A model generated the notes under the pieces. That model was not told where the DNA came from and searched no databases. It saw nothing but the letters and a program-made list of their open reading frames with translations. Source: CAVYXF01 sp963772335 (lineage in GTDB: Bacteria; Pseudomonadota; Alphaproteobacteria; Rhizobiales; Rhodomicrobiaceae). Taken from it: 64,000 nucleotides of DNA. Shown here piece by piece: positions 62,634 to 64,000 of the stretch. The first letter of the stretch is position 1. Every line of letters starts with the position of its first letter. The position numbers were made by a program, and so were the translations under genes. Location of the stretch: the NCBI GenBank assembly GCA_963772335.1, contig CAVYXF010000003.1, positions 1 through 64,000 of the forward strand, given 5' to 3'.

Positions 62634-63700
62634 TCAGATATCCATGCCGTAAGGCCAAGCAGGCTGATCCCGATGACGAGAATTGCCGTGTCGACCATAA
62701 CGCTACGCTCATACACAAATCGCAGGATCTGACAACCAAGGCTCAGCAGCGATCCCACGCAGAACACGTTAAGGGAATTGCGCCCGAGCATCGACAGAAA
62801 TTGTGTAAGAGCCGGAACAAAACGCGAAGCGTAGGGGTAGGTGGCGGAAAACAGAGCCGCCAGCGAGAGGAACTGGATCAGCCGGATCGGTGTCAGATAG
62901 GTCTTCTCGGCGATGAACAGGAGCTTCGGCTCGGGAACCGCGGTGGGATCGGGCCACCAGTCGAGTTGCACCATCAGCGCGCCCATGATCACCACGGGCG
63001 CGGCCGCGATCATCAGAGCCTTGCTGTGGCGGCGCACAAAACGCGACGGCGCCCATTCCCGACCCGCCAGCAGAAAACCGAGCACGAATATGAATTGCCA
63101 GGCGAGCGGATTGAAGAACCAGGTGCCGCTGGTCGGCCAGTTGTGCGGACAGACCTCGAAGATGAGCGCGCAGACATAGACGAAGAACGAGAGCGGCAGG
63201 AGCACCGGCGGCGCGATCCGGTAGATCAGCACGATGGCGGGCGCCAGCATCATCAGTATGACGTAGAGCGGCAGGATGTCGAAATAGCCGAGCTGATAAG
63301 TGAGCAGCGCAAGCCCGAGATGTGCATTCACCGGATCGTAAAAGATCGAGGCAGCATTGTGCCATTCCAGCAGCAGCGGATTCTCGAACACGATTGCGGC
63401 CTCAGCCAGCATGGCGATAGCGAGGCAGCTGATCAGGAGCTGCGCGGCATAGATTTTCACCACACGCGCGCCAAGCCGCGAGAGCATCCGCCCCGTCGGC
63501 GTGGGGCCTTCCGGTCCGTAGACCGAGAGCCGCAGCGCCCAACCTGCGAGAAACACGAACAGATCGGCCGAATCCGAGATCGACAGGTTTTTGTGCGTGA
63601 AGGTCTCGAAATAAAGACCGGGGATGTGATTGATGAAAATTGTGATCAGCGCAAAACCGCGCCAGAAATCGACAGCGTTTGGCTGACGTATCACGCTCAA
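62570..63700 (-). CDS. opgC: OpgC family glucan acyltransferase (succinyltransferase)
   Basis: Encodes 376 aa with about ten membrane segments of the Acyl_transf_3/OpgC type. Starts VDFWRGFALITIFINHIPGLYFETFTHKNLSISDSADLFVFLAGWALRLS, in which the His and the FWRG motif are typical of OpgC, and continues with LLTYQLGYFDILPLYVILMMLAPAIVLIYRI. It modifies osmoregulated periplasmic glucans with succinyl groups in other bacteria. Here it overlaps an SGNH hydrolase gene and lies far from opgD, which is unusual. Confidence 0.85.
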   Translation of the reverse strand: MSVIRQPNAVDFWRGFALITIFINHIPGLYFETFTHKNLSISDSADLFVFLAGWALRLSVYGPEGPTPTGRMLSRLGARVVKIYAAQLLISCLAIAMLAEAAIVFENPLLLEWHNAASIFYDPVNAHLGLALLTYQLGYFDILPLYVILMMLAPAIVLIYRIAPPVLLPLSFFVYVCALIFEVCPHNWPTSGTWFFNPLAWQFIFVLGFLLAGREWAPSRFVRRHSKALMIAAAPVVIMGALMVQLDWWPDPTAVPEPKLLFIAEKTYLTPIRLIQFLSLAALFSATYPYASRFVPALTQFLSMLGRNSLNVFCVGSLLSLGCQILRFVYERSVMVDTAILVIGISLLGLTAWISEWRGAMSASAARSAQSVSLGR

Positions 63701-63928
63701 TGCGCCTTCCCGCAGAAAATTGAGTGGGTGACCGCTCCGTAGCAGCGTTCGCGCAAGGCGTAAAGCTACCTCGAAGGCATGTTAAATGGTTTATTCTGAA
63801 CCGTTGCTGCTGTGCAGAGTTCCCGGCCGGATCGCCATAACCATTTCTCCCCAAATCGTGGCGCAAGTAAGAAGCAAACCGGCTTTTGCTAGTCTTGCTC
63901 AAGATTTGCGCAAACGTGATCAGACAAG

Positions 63929-64000
63929 GTGGCAAGCGACCTGCCGACCATCCACCATGCGCAAAACCGGCCTCTCGGTACGGCACCGCTCGATGGCCAA
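63929..64000 (+). CDS. Possible start of a gene running off the right edge
   Basis: A GTG at 63929 opens a frame (VASDLPTIHHAQNRPLGTAPLDGQ split over two short runs in the text) with no stop before the end of the window. It is divergent from opgC. The start of an opgH-like gene would fit the context but is not supported by any motif. The 300 bp before it (63701-63928) show no gene. Confidence 0.2.
   Translation, partial: MASDLPTIHHAQNRPLGTAPLDGQ

Noticed and set aside
1..64000. CRISPR arrays, rRNA genes, prophage structural genes and known defence systems
   Set aside because: No regularly spaced repeats, rRNA sequences or characteristic proteins were seen in the window.

Overview
The window looks like a chromosomal segment of a high-GC alphaproteobacterium, most likely of the Hyphomicrobiales (Rhizobiales). 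The evidence is an irr gene divergent from fabA-fabB-fabI, a Rhizobium-type rhamnose locus (rhaDI divergent from rhaRSTPQUK), a CIRCE-controlled groESL, an ECF11-type sigma factor with a ChrR-type anti-sigma, and a D(-)-tartrate dehydratase close to the Bradyrhizobium enzyme. No species can be named from sequence alone.

Layout. Positions 1-7100 are the decayed end of a conjugative element: trbF (tail), trbG, trbI, a DUF736 gene, a broken MFS transporter, a broken second trbF-like fragment, small HTH regulators, a broken DUF6499/DUF2285 gene, a TraF-type S26 peptidase and an IS66 remnant. No relaxase, integrase or coupling protein is present in the window. Positions 7520-18480 are a complete L-rhamnose uptake and catabolism locus. 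Positions 18700-22260 hold sugar-acid metabolism genes (tartrate dehydratase, DMT exporter, 2-hydroxyacid dehydrogenase) and a glnQ scrap. Positions 22300-26600 hold two large hairpins, an SH3 protein, irr and the fab operon. Positions 26600-40900 are mixed: opgD, a Y-family polymerase, cfa, a proline-rich membrane protein, ribF, a MaoC protein, a HAD hydrolase, cysH, an ABC exporter, rpoE-chrR-SDR and an L,D-transpeptidase. Positions 40890-45650 hold groESL, folD, the yggT-DUF167 pair, an SRPBCC protein and tRNA-Ala(CGC). Positions 45650-50210 pair an orphan solute-binding protein with a membrane GGDEF-EAL protein. Positions 50300-64000 hold an ECF42 sigma/DGPF operon with DoxX, hupE-nikR, a K+ channel, a porin, an uncharacterised secreted protein next to a PstS-OmpA hybrid, an esterase, and an SGNH hydrolase overlapping opgC.

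How they work together. The rhamnose genes form a full pathway: import (RhaSTPQ), anomer conversion (RhaU), isomerisation (RhaI), phosphorylation (RhaK) and aldol cleavage with lactaldehyde oxidation (RhaD), with RhaR as the likely repressor. OpgD and OpgC point to osmoregulated periplasmic glucans. Two sigma-factor modules (ECF11 and ECF42) and a c-di-GMP enzyme supply signalling; the ECF42 operon has a recognisable cognate promoter.

Caution. At least eight genes are interrupted by small indels, including otherwise intact rhaD, rhaT, opgD, chrR and the pstS-ompA hybrid. This may be real decay in the conjugative remnant, but elsewhere it may reflect assembly error; read-level checking would decide.
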